In this document: positions 10,850 through 21,457 of the stretch, in pieces
Numbering within the stretch: the first letter of the stretch is position 1
Layout of the letters: each line of letters starts with the position of its first letter
Source of the DNA: Varanus komodoensis
Taxonomy: Eukaryota > Chordata > Lepidosauria > Squamata > Varanidae
Length of the DNA stretch: 64,000 nucleotides
Direction: 5' to 3'
Assembly (NCBI RefSeq): GCF_004798865.1
Contig: NW_025335584.1
Span: 1 to 64,000, forward strand
Notes under the pieces: model-generated
What the model was told of the DNA's origin: nothing
The model's database searches: none
Seen by the model: the letters and a program-made list of their open reading frames with translations, nothing else
Position numbers and translations under genes: made by a program

Positions 10850-13150
10850 CAATTTATAAGATACCTAAAGGACTTCTGGTTGATGTCATGCCAAGACAGC
10901 ACAGGAGAACAGAGATTCCGTACTTCATGCCAAAATCCATTCTACAGAGGGCCCTGGGAGGCCCATCCAAGCCCTGTCGGGGCAGGGATTAGAAGACCGA
11001 GTATACATCTGCCTGGTGCAGGGGGAAGCAGTCCCCCACCCACTGGGAGAAATTCAGGGAAATTCTCAGTGAACAGAGAAAGGGGGGTGCACCCACCCCC
11101 CCATAAGCTACTGGCACCAGATTAGTGGCAAAGAAGAAAAAAGAAGAAGTTTAAAAGTGGACATCAGACCTGCTGAGTGAGCATTCAAACCTTTCAAAAT
11201 ACTGCCCATGAAAGAACTTGTGAAATAACTATCAATCTGAATAACAAAAGAAAGGCCCTCTTGACATAGGGAGGAAACTTCTCCCTGTGGAGTTCAAGCA
11301 TTGACAAATCTAGGCCAGATTAAGTGAAACTGGGGAAATTTGAGACTTGAAAGAGAAGAGGGGTTTATATATATATATGTTTAATCTCCCCAAGGATGAA
11401 GAATTAAATTTGAACTTATTGTATATTAATTGGTAGAAAAAGTTCTCTTTCTGTTTTGTTTCTGTATGTCTCTTTTGGAGATGACAGGGCGATTTGATCT
11501 TTCCAGTTCCTGCACTAACAAATAATCTTTTGCTGCCACCCTGTGGTTTTTTTATCCTTTAACAGATACATCATTTGCCCCCTCCAAAAAAATCTTTTTT
11601 TCCACTCTTTGTGATTTTTTTGCTGAAGTAGATCTTTCTGTCTTTGCTATATTTTAAAAAAATGCTTCAATTAAACCTTTCACTTTCTTCATGAAAAAAA
11701 TTCACCCATCATCTTTGGCACCTACGTCTGCTTCCCAAAGCCCAACACATTAATTAAAAACTGTGGATTTGGGAAAATTTCAAAAAGATATACAAATGAC
11801 ACTTTTGGAAATACAAGCATCTCTAACATCTATGCAAGCATCTCAAGAGTCTATGCAAAATGCTATACAAGAATTTGCTTTGGAACAAAAGGAAAGGCTG
11901 GATAAATTGGATAGTCATGTCTTGAAGATAATGAATCAACATGCAGATTCCTGTATTAAAATAAAACAAAATGAACAAAAAATACAAAAGGTTGATGATA
12001 CTGATAAGAAAATTGAAAAGGTGGATAAAGAGATGCAACAACTAACACAAACAAATAAGTTATTCTGGGATTCAGTTGCTATATTGGAGAGATTTCAGAA
12101 TACACCAGAAGCAAAAAATGAAAACCTATGTGGTTTAATAAACATTATGTTAGCAGATGCTCCTGCTTTGGAAAAGGAAGAGACCAATAAACAGCTTGAC
12201 CTGGTTTATAGAGTCAACTTAAGATATTTTAGAAGTCATAAATTTCTGAGGAAGAATGGATATTTCTAGGGCATGATTTACAAACGGGATGGCATGCTTA
12301 TATGTGGTAAGAGTGTTGACATTTCTTGGTGACACAAAGTTCAAATACAATCAAGATATGTGAAGATTATAGAATATATGATCTTATAAAGGAATTAGCA
12401 ACATTTGATTAAATGATTTTAAAAACAGATGAAAGAATGATAAAAGGATTGTATAACATCCTTTTGGGTATAAAATTGAACGATGAATGAGTTAAGGACA
12501 CTATGATAATATGGGCATAAAATGTTGGACATTACATTGAGTTACAGAAACAGCAAAAGCTGTGGAAATGAAATATTAAGGTAATCTTAGCCACCTCATC
12601 TAAAGGAAACCTATATAAATGTTTTATAGTTAGATAGATAGACATAAATGTTTTATAGATAGTTTTTATCACTAAATAGATTAGCAAAAATGTTCTCAAA
12701 TATGTCAAATAGATGTTGGAAATGTAAACACATTTAAACCTGATGACTTTTCTCTTTTTTGTTATTAGATAATATTCTTAATGATTTTGATAAAAAGAGT
12801 ATATATTGGATCTTACATGTAATTGCTGTGGTGAGGATTCTATTTGCTCATTAGTGGAGGAGTGAAGAGCCATGCACTGAAGAGTTGATCGTAAAAAGGA
12901 TTTTGGTCTGCACGGAAAGGAACAGATTGAACATGTATCTGAAGGAGAAGGAGGATGCATTTCTCTACCAAACTTGGAACTCTTTTTATTAGCAGTTAGA
13001 GAAAAGGGACTAAGTGTAAATTTGAATATAGCTACTGACTGTTAAAATGAGGAAGATGTCAACCCAGTATATCCGATATCTTAAATAACTATTGTTTTTA
13101 ATGTTAGATTGTAGAGAAAAATAATAAAATTTATTTTTTTTAAAAAATTA
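10850..13150 (+). mobile_element. L1-like LINE remnant
   Basis: An A-rich plus-strand element. A 5' leader leads to an ORF1-like coiled-coil frame (11763-12269). A degenerate stretch follows in which MSNRCWKCK near 12700 resembles the C-terminal end of L1 ORF2. It ends in an AATAAA-containing A/T-rich tail at about 13120-13150. Most of ORF2 is missing. The left boundary is approximate and the family call rests on overall layout. Confidence 0.5.
11763..12269 (+). CDS. L1-type ORF1p-like fragment (coiled coil)
   Basis: A 168-residue open frame, rich in Lys, Glu, Gln and Ile/Leu, with heptad-like spacing (about residues 10-110) suggesting a long coiled coil, then KQLDLVYRVNLRYFRSHKFL. This resembles the join between the coiled coil and the RNA-binding part of L1 ORF1 proteins. 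It is shorter than a full ORF1p and lacks most of the C-terminal domain, so it is a decayed mobile-element gene and not a host gene. Confidence 0.45.
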   Translation: MDLGKFQKDIQMTLLEIQASLTSMQASQESMQNAIQEFALEQKERLDKLDSHVLKIMNQHADSCIKIKQNEQKIQKVDDTDKKIEKVDKEMQQLTQTNKLFWDSVAILERFQNTPEAKNENLCGLINIMLADAPALEKEETNKQLDLVYRVNLRYFRSHKFLRKNGYF

Positions 13151-13160
13151 TAGGACACCA

Positions 13161-13570
13161 GGCTCTGGCCTCTTGGCAAAGCCGCAGAGGCAGAGGCTGG
13201 GAGAGAGTGCTGAGTGACCAGGGGACTGGCAAAGGCAAAGTAGGAGCTGGACAGCAGAGCAGAGGGCCAGGAGCAGCAGAGAGGAAGGGGGTGGGGCCAG
13301 AGAGGCTAGAGCAGCAAGGAGGAAGCAGACAGGCAGGGCCACTAGCCTGAGGGACTGATAAGGCCATGCTCAGCCCCTGCAAACCCTTTTGGCTCTGGTC
13401 TCTTGGCAGAGCAGATGAGTCAGAGGCTGGAAGAGAGTGCTGAGTGATCAGGGGACTGGCGAAGGTAAGGTAGGAGCTGGGCAGTGGAGCAGAGGGCCAG
13501 GAGCAACAGAAAGAAAGGGGGCGGGGCCAGAGAGGCTAGAGCAGCCAGGAGGAAGCAGAGGGGTGGGGCA
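13161..13570 (+). repeat. Tandem 5' units of the CR1 (period about 230 bp)
   Basis: 'ggctctgg(c/t)ctcttggca' recurs at 13161 and 13391, and the following sequence matches for about 180 bp ('agagagtgctgagtga', 'ccagagaggctagagca'). The first unit is complete and the second runs into the ORF1 leader. This resembles the repeated promoter monomers known in some LINEs; promoter function here is inferred. Confidence 0.8.
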
Positions 13571-13832
13571 TCATCCCTTGTCTGCGTCCCTTAGCTTTGA
13601 CCAGGACTGTCCAGAGACTCCCTTCCCTGAGACACAGAGGTTTGATTGTTTGTTTGTTTTGTTTTGTTTGTGCTGTGCTGTGCTCTGTTTTTATTCCAAT
13701 TTAAATTTAAGTTTACTTTATCCTTGTGTGTGTGTGTGCGAGTGGGTTTTTGTCTGGGAGAAGTGGGAGAGTGAGAGGAACTGCAGGACGAACAAGGCAG
13801 GGGATGAAGGTAAGGTCTCGGAAGGGATACCG

Positions 13833-14568
13833 ATGGCAGACCAGGAGATGGCCTTGGCAGGAGTCATGGGTGTTGCTGTCCGCTGCGACAGCTGCAACAT
13901 GTTTGCCCTTCTCCCCCAGGAGAGGCAGGGACACACTTGCCCTCAGTGCAAGATGGTGACCCTGCTAAAAGAGGAGGTAAGGTGCCTGAGGGCCGAGAGA
14001 GCTCTCCAGGGTTGGACAGAGGGTTGTGGGAGAGGCCACGGGAGGAGCAGCTGCGGAGACATAGAGGTATTTCACCCAGAGGAGGAGGAGGCCAGCACGG
14101 CCTCCTCCTTCTCCTGGCACCAATCTGGAGCTGGGAAACAGATTCTCTCCACTTGGGGAGGCTGGGGATGATGAGGCCTCAGGGGACCAGCAGGACCCCC
14201 AGCCTGAGACATCAGGTGGCAAGGGGGCCGATGCAGGAGAGATGAGGGCCAGGGCATGGCTGCCCACTAGCACCGGAAAGGTACGGCGGCGGGTGATTGT
14301 TGTTGGGGACTCCCTCCTGAGGGGCACTGAGCCGGCGGAGTGCTGCCCCAACCTGGAGACAAGGGAGGTTTGCTGCCTGCCGGGCGCATGCATCCGGCAT
14401 GTGAAGGACAGAGTGGAGCGTCTTGTTCACTCTGGGGATCACCAGCCACTCCTGGTGATCCATGTGGGCACAAACAATGTGGCCAGGCAGGGTGTGCTTG
14501 GGACCACCAGGGACTTTGAGGCATTGGGGAAGAAACTCAGGGAGCTGAAGGCCCAATTGGCCTTCTGA
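13833..14568 (+). pseudogene. CR1 ORF1 (cysteine-rich plus esterase-like domain), frameshifted
   Basis: Starts MADQEMALAGVMGVAVRCDS and has a CxxC...CxxC pair (CDSCNMF, CPQCKMV) suggestive of a small zinc-binding module. A second frame then carries RRRVIVVGDSLLRGTEP and LLVIHVGTNNVARQG, the GDS and GTN motifs of the SGNH-hydrolase domain known in CR1 ORF1 proteins. The two parts lie in different frames, joined near 14160-14240, so at least one frameshift is present. Confidence 0.8.
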
Positions 14569-14989
14569 TCAATCTTACCTGTCTGGGGATTTTGGCCAGG
14601 AAGGGACAGGAGGGCCTCCGAGGTGAACGACTGGCTTAGGGTGTGGCGCCAGAAGGAACGCTTTGGGTTCCTCGACCACGGCACTCATTTTCTTGCCAAT
14701 GGACTTCTGGCAAGGGATGGGTTACACCTCACGAGGATGGGGAAAAGGTCCTTTGGAGATGCTCTAGTGAGCTTTGTCCGGATGACTTTAAACTGAGCTG
14801 GGGGGGGGGCACGGGTTCAGGCCTCCCAGGAACTTGTCTGCACTGGACAAGTGTGGGGGGAGGATCAGGGCTCTGGGAGTAGGGTTTTAGAGATACTGGA
14901 GGGACTGACAGGACTCCTACAGAGAGGGGCCAGGTATTAGGGAGGATGGGAGGAAGGAGGAGGCTGGGAACTCCAAGGAAAGGAAGCAG

Positions 14990-17750
14990 TGGGAAGGAGT
15001 TGAGGTGCATGTACACCAATGCTAGGAGCCTGGGTAATAAGCAGGGAGAGCTTGAAGCTCTCTGGGGAATAGGAGGTATGATCTGGTGGGAATCAGAGAA
15101 ACTTGGTAGGATGAAAGGAAAGTCTGGAATGTGAACATAGAAGGGTATCACCTTTTTAGAAAGGACAGGAAGGGGAAGAGGGGTGGAGGTGTGGCTTTAT
15201 ATGTCAGGGAAGGGATAGGATGCAGTGAGATAGAATGTAGCACAGATGGGGATTCGGTAGAGACAGTCTGGGTGAAACTTAGGGGTTTTGACAGGGAAAG
15301 AGACCTGACAGTGGGGGTATGTTATCGCCCTCCAGGTCAGCTTGATGATGTCCTGACAGGCCAGATTCTAAGGATATCTCGGGGGAGAGATACAGTAATT
15401 ATGGGAGATTTCAATCTCCCGGATGTTACTTGGGAGTCTCAATCGGTGGTGACAGCCAGGTCATGTGACTTCCTAGAAGATATAGAGGGAGGGTTTTTCA
15501 CACAGAGGGTCCAAGAGGCGACGACAGAGGGAAATTCCTAGACTTGGTCTTCACCAATAGGGAGGAGCTGATAGATGAAGTACAGAATAGGGGAGCTCTG
15601 GATGTGAGTGATCACTCCATCCTTTGCTTTGAGATCAGGGTACTGCAGATGGGCAGCAGGTCGAGCACTAGAAGCTGGGACTTCAAGAGGGCCAACTTTG
15701 GCCAACTGAAGGCCAGACTGCGGAAAGTCTCCTGGGATAGGTTACTGGAAGGTAAGCGAGTTGAGGAAGGGTGGATAGCACTCAAAAGGGAGGTTTTGGA
15801 GGCACAAGCTTTGACAATACCTCTAGTCATTAAGGTGGGGAGGCGGAGGAAAGTGCAGCCATGGATGCAAAAGGAGGTGGTTAGAGGGACTAGACGAAAG
15901 AGGAACCTCTGTAGAAAATGGGTACTGGGGGAAATAGACAAAAGTGTATACCGGGAGGAGGAGGTCCGTAGCAGAAGGATTCTTCTCAAGGCTAAGGCTG
16001 ATCATGAGCCGAGACTTGCCAAGAATATCAAGAGCAATAAAAAGGGCTTCTTTCAGCATGTAAATAGGAAGAGGAAGGGGAGACAAGTGGTGGGACCACT
16101 AAATAAGGAGGAAGGAGATCCAGTGACTGATATGAGGGAATAGGCACAGAAGCTAAATGACTATTTTGCCTCTGTGTTCTCCCCAAAGCAGGACGGGTGA
16201 TATCCGCATAGGAGATTAGATGAGGCTGGGGACTTAGGGGCACAGATTAGAGTCACCCCCCCCCTTGAAGTTGAGGGGCTCCTCAGGGCATTGGACATTA
16301 CAAAGGCGCCAGGCCCTGATGGGTTACACCCAAGAGTACTTGGAGAGTTGGCAGGGGTTCTCTCACGCCCTCTGGCCTCCATTTTTGAGACCTCGTGGAG
16401 ATCGAGTGAAGTTCCAGAGGACTGGAGGGTGGCATCAGTGGTCCCAATTTTTAAAAAGGGTAGTGGAAAGGACATGGGGAATTATAGAGTGGTTAGCTGT
16501 ACGTCCATTGTAGGAAAAACAATGGAAAGGCTCATAATACCGAGAGATCTAGTGATGCTAGATAGGGAAGGGAGGCTGACAGCCACACAACACGGCTTCC
16601 GCAAAAACAGGTCCTGCCAGACAGACCTTGTGGAATTCTATGACAAGGTTTTGTGATGGCTAGAAGGAGGGGATGCAGTGGATGTGGTATACCTGGATTT
16701 CAGCAAGGTCTTTGACAAAGTTCCCCATGATATCCTGGTGGAGAAACTGAGGAGTTTTGGGATACACCAAAGCACTGTCCAGTGGAATAGGGCATGGTTG
16801 ACTGACCGAAAGCAGATGGTAACCATTAGCGGGGAATCATCGGGATGGTGGCCAGTGACAAGCGGGGTCCCCCAGGGCTCTGTCCTGGGGCCGATCCTGT
16901 TTAATCTTTTCATTAACGACATGGAAGAAGGGGTGAACAGTCTGCTGATCAAATTCACAGACGACACTAAAAACTGGAGCAGTGGCCACAACTGAGGAAC
17001 AGGTACTCCAGATCCAAAAGGATCAGGACAGACTATGGAAATGGGCAGGAGACAACAGGATGGTGTTCAATGTGCAGGGTCTTGCACTTCGGGCCTAGGA
17101 ATAGCTGTCATAAGTACAGGTTAGGTGACAAGTGGCTGGAGAGCAGCACTTGTGAAAGGGACCTCGGTGTACTGGTTGACTGCAGGCTAAACATGAGTCA
17201 GTAGTGTGATGCGGTGGTCAAGAGGGCGAACACAACCCTTGGTTGCATAGCCAGAAGTATGGCTTCTAGATCAAGAGAGGTACTACTACCACTCTACACG
17301 ACTCTAGTGTGCCCGCTGCTGGAGTATTGTGGTCAGTTTTGCGCCCTTCATTACAGAAAGGATATAGCCAGGTTGGAGTCAGTGCAGCGTAGGGCCACAA
17401 GTTTGGTGGCCGGTTTTCAGGGGATGCCATTTGAGGCGAGACTAAGGGAACTGGGTCTCTTCAGCCTGGAGAAGAGGAGACTCAGAGGAGATATTTTAGC
17501 GACATACAGGTATGTGAGGGGATGTCACATGGAGATGGGTAGAGACCTGTTCTCCCCTGCAGAGGAAGGCAGAACAAGCTCCAACGGAGCAAAGCTCAGG
17601 GAGCCAAGGTTTCGTTTGGATGCCAGGAAGCACTTCCTGACAATCAGGACCCTGAGGGTGTGGAATGGGCTTCCACGAGAGGTCGTTGAGGCCCCATCGA
17701 TGCAGGTGTTCAAACATAGGCTGGACGTCCACATGGCATGCATGTCGTGA
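14990..17750 (+). pseudogene. CR1 ORF2 (AP endonuclease plus reverse transcriptase), broken
   Basis: Begins with the CR1 endonuclease start CMYTNARSLGNKQGELEAL (about 15008). It continues through GVCYRPPG, DTVIMGDFNLPDVTWES and SDHSILCFEI (endonuclease motifs), then reverse-transcriptase motifs APGPDGLHPRVL, YLDFSKVFDKVPHD, GVPQGSVLGPILFNLFINDM and a changed active-site segment FTDDTK in place of (Y/F)ADD. It is spread over several frames. The C-terminal part (VKRANTTLGCIARSMASRS onward, 17214-17750) is open. Confidence 0.88.
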
Positions 17751-17829
17751 GTGGAGCCGGCTGGTGCCGGAGGTCAGACTAGATTGCCTGGGAGACCCCT
17801 TATGACTCGCTCTGTTTTCTATGTTTTCT

Positions 17830-19181
17830 AAAAATACCAAAAAAGGTACGACTATAAATACACACTGTTCATTATAGAACCACAGCTATGGCCAGAGAGC
17901 CACTTGGCCAGTGGCCACTCCTGCCAAGCTACAAGCCAGACAGTGCCTCTGAAAGCTACAGGTATGCAGCACTGTCAGAGGTATTCTCTCTTGGCCCACC
18001 TCCTGCCCTATAGGTCTCCTTTAGGGCAGGAGTGGGCAATCAGCTGGTGAGTGAGAGGGGGAGGATCAGCAGGCAGAAGAAGTGGGAATCAGCCAGGCAT
18101 TGGCACCCAGGACCTGCTTGCATGCAGTAACAGATGTCATCTCTGCCACTCCTCACTCACCAGACCATCTCCCATCCTTCTTGAGCAGATGTGAGGAAAA
18201 GCAGCTGCATGGCCGCCTGGAGTTGGGGGCTGTGAGGATTCTCTCCCCACCCTCATTCCTCTCCACACTTGCCAGAGCTATGAGCTGTTGAAAGGACAAA
18301 TCAGTGTAATTTCACAACACTTGGAACTTAGGTCACAATCTCTTCTGTTCCTGGAAGGCCACAGCTATGCTTGTGGAGGCATGCTGTTTGGACTAGAGCA
18401 ACCCATTTCCTATGCTGACAAGTGCTGTATTCCGTTTATATCACAATTCATGTCAACAGGAGTAGAGTGATAACCCCACAGGGAGTTAGCCCAAAATGGA
18501 AAGAAAATTCCATATTCCAAACTGCGCAGGCTGCAGTCAGTAGCACTCACTAGGCTGGGCAAGAATGTTGAGCTGCTCTTCCACTTTGGAGGAGAAACTT
18601 TATTCAAGACTTTTGAGTCAGTGCAAAGCCAAAGTGACTTTGGCTTTGCACTGACTCAAGTTGTGAGCCCCCCAAGTCTTCTCTAGAAAGGAAAATGATA
18701 CCTCTATAGCTAAATCAATCACAGTGAGAGGTGTCACCATGGTACAATTTACCAGCCTAAGAAGAGTGTTATGAAGAAAGTGTTGTTTCTCGTAGGAAGC
18801 CTTCATAGCATTGCAGCATTCCCACACATTCATTATTTTATGAGATAGCAGAGCTGCAGATCATCCTTTGTCAATGTCCATGAGAAGCAGCTGTAGCACC
18901 ACCTCTGTACTTTAAGAGCACTTAAGTATTAAAGGAGAGAAAGAACATTGATAGCTGGATGATATGTGGAGAGCTATATAGCCATGTTTCATTCCCTATT
19001 TTCTTCTAAGAAACCACTTTTGAAAAACTAGCCAGCATGTTTCTATCAAACAATTTAACCAAAGTTTAGTGTAGGAAAGAAAAATGCATCAATTTCAGTT
19101 TTGCCAAAAAAAGGTTCGAATTTAGCCTCACTTCAGCACTACAGCAACCTAAGTTAGAACCTTAGTTTTTCAGTGTTATAA
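17830..19181. other. Intergenic sequence between the CR1 and V2R-B
   Basis: No gene recognised. It contains a near-perfect palindrome at 18613-18659. From about 18850 it becomes similar to the 3' flanks of the other V2R genes. Short open frames here show no family features. Confidence 0.5.
18613..18659. repeat. 47-bp perfect palindrome
   Basis: Two 23-bp arms, perfectly complementary, around a single central base at 18636. The left arm starts 'ttgagtcagtgcaaagcc' and the right arm ends 'ctttgcactgactcaa'. The arms are too exact to be chance. It is not obviously part of a known repeat. Confidence 0.9.
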
Positions 19182-20161
19182 TCAGCGTCTGCACTCAGAT
19201 GGGATGCCCAATGAAATGTGCATTAGAGTAGACTTGGATAGAGTTCCAGGCCTACGTTTTTGCATTCCCATCCTTATCAGAAGTCCCTTGTCATTTAATG
19301 CAGGTCTCATTAAAATGATGTAGCATTTGGGGGGGAAAATGGAAAGCAATAGGCCAGCACTGGAGGTTAAGATGGAGAAGTTCTCCACGGCCACCAGGAA
19401 TTTTCCTTTGGTGCTCAGGTAGGTTGGGACAAAGGAGAACCACACACTGCAGAATATCACCATGCTGAACGTGATGAATTTGGTTTCATTGAAAGTGTCC
19501 GGCAACTTCCTGGCTAGGAAAGCCAAAGTAAAGCTGGCAATGGCCAGCAAGCCCATGCAGCCCAAGACACAGTAAAACATCACACCTGAGCCCTCATTGC
19601 ATTCTAGGATGATTTGGTCCTTTGCTGAGTACAGATTCATATCTGGGAATGGAGGAGAAGTAGTTAGCCAAATTATGCAAATGACCACCTGTACCGAAGT
19701 GCCAGAGAGGACAAGAGCAATTGCTATTCTTTTCCCCACCCATTTCCTCATTCGGGATCCAGGTCTGGTTGCCATAAATGCCAGGACCACAATCATGGTT
19801 TTTGCCAGGAGAGAGGAAAGGGCCACCGAGAAGATGGTGCCAAAGGCAGTTTGTCGGATGAGGCAGACAACCTTTTCAGGCTTTCCAATGAAAAGCAGGG
19901 AGGAGAGGAAGCAAAGCAGGAGGGAGATGAGGAGGATGTAGGTAAGGCTCCGGTTGTTGGCTTTGACAATGGATGTGTCCTTGTGCTTCAGAAATATCCC
20001 CAGGACTGAAGTTGTAATCAAAGCAAAGGAAATAGCCAATAGAGTAAAGGTGATTCCTAAAGGTTCTTTGTAGGAGAAGTAGCTCAGAGTACGGGGAAGG
20101 CACTGATTTTGGTTCTTGTTGGGATGTTGATCTTTTGGGCATTCCATGCAGGCATCCATAT
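19182..20161 (-). CDS. V2R-B exon 6: seven-transmembrane domain with extended tail
   Basis: 980 bp. It encodes [20 protein letters not shown], seven hydrophobic helices, [18 protein letters not shown] and [13 protein letters not shown]. The tail continues [17 protein letters not shown] to SECRR, where V2R-A and V2R-C stop about 20 residues earlier. Small insertions in the tail region moved the frame past the stop used by the paralogs. Confidence 0.94.
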
Positions 20162-21404
20162 CTGAAAGGAGAGGATGGAGCAAGAGGAGGAGGAGGAATG
20201 GTTGTTGTTCTAAGATTGCAAGAGGTCCAGCAGAGGGAAAATCGTCCAGTTGGGGAAAGGTATCCAGCCTGAAACTTGTATTACTGAAGAATCACCCAGT
20301 CAAATATCATCTCAAGTACTCACATTCCCTCCTTAATAAAGCAGCAGTGACTCACAAAGAGAATTGGAAGTCTAGCTAAACTAAAACAGGATTCCTTGCT
20401 TTGAAGAACAATCATTCATTTCATTCTTATGGAAATGCCTACAATGGATATCCATATTTCTACACAAATGAAAATGAATTTTTGATTGTAATGGGTTGGT
20501 GGGAAAGATTATTGCAGCAGTCGGCCAGGAAGCACATGATTCAGATCTCATCTTGTGAAATGTTCCCTTGGAAAGTCTTTGAGTGTCATTCTATGTCTAT
20601 CTGGCTCCTCCATTTGACATATAGGAAAAGGATACTTATCTACCTTCAATATTAGTTCTCAGGGCTATTGGGGGACCAAGGGGGGTACTGGAAAAAATAG
20701 GAGAGGAGATTGCAAAGAGCCTCCAACTCTGTCCCTGGTCCCGATTACTGGTTTGTGGGGAATATTTGCATCAGGTCTATGCAGTAGTGAGTAAAGCAGC
20801 AGAAACCATACATGTCAGCTGGGTCATGGTCTGAGTTCCTCCTTCCTCTACAGTCCACTTTGCTGAGCACATAATCCCATTTCAGCATAGCTGAAATTAA
20901 AGTATAGCATATTTTAATGCATCTGACATTCTGGGAGAGTTAACCCACCAATCCTCAATCAATGCTACGAACACATCAACAAATACTTTTGAAATATAGT
21001 GGTGGCAATTTACACAGATCTTTCTGAGGCCTGCAATTTCTTGTACTCCAAATTAGATTCAATTTAGAAGGGGGTGTGCTGTGCTTGAGAATCCCATTAA
21101 CAAAGGTGCAGGGGGAAGTAAATGTGGGGGTTCACAATGCTCCCTTCCATGCACCTACAGCAAGCTCAGAGATTCCAGAAACAAGATCTATGTGCGCTTT
21201 TCAGCATATGCACTATAGGCATGGATGTATTTTTTGCTCTTGTTGCACTTCATTGTCCTTACACTTGGCAATGTACATTCTTTTGGCTTTACAACCATTT
21301 TGAAGTGCAGCAGTCTTGAACTGATTTTTTTTCTCTGCATGCCATTAAATGTTTTGCTTGCAGTAGAATGGACAGAAAGAGAAATAGAATTCAGGCCAAG
21401 CTGG

Positions 21405-21457
<53 letters not shown>

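Larger units (their letters stand above)
13161..17829 (+). mobile_element. CR1 LINE, nearly full length, with tandem 5' units, ORF1 and ORF2
   Basis: About 4.7 kb, GC-rich in its 5' part. It has two tandem 5' units, an ORF1 with a cysteine-rich N-terminus and an SGNH/GDSL esterase-like domain, an ORF2 with endonuclease and reverse transcriptase, and a 3' end in 'tctgttttctatgttttct'. The same subfamily recurs at 52735-55440 and as a short 3' piece at 35455-35575. Its ORFs carry frameshifts and a few stops, so this copy cannot move by itself, but the length and preserved 5' end are unusual because most CR1 copies are 5'-truncated. Confidence 0.92.

Noticed and set aside
13140-13382. Pro/Leu-rich minus-strand frames
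   Set aside because: They are shadows of the GC-rich tandem 5' units of the CR1.
18082-18291. Short open frame between CR1 and V2R-B
   Set aside because: 69 codons, no domain, no paralogous copy at the other V2R genes.
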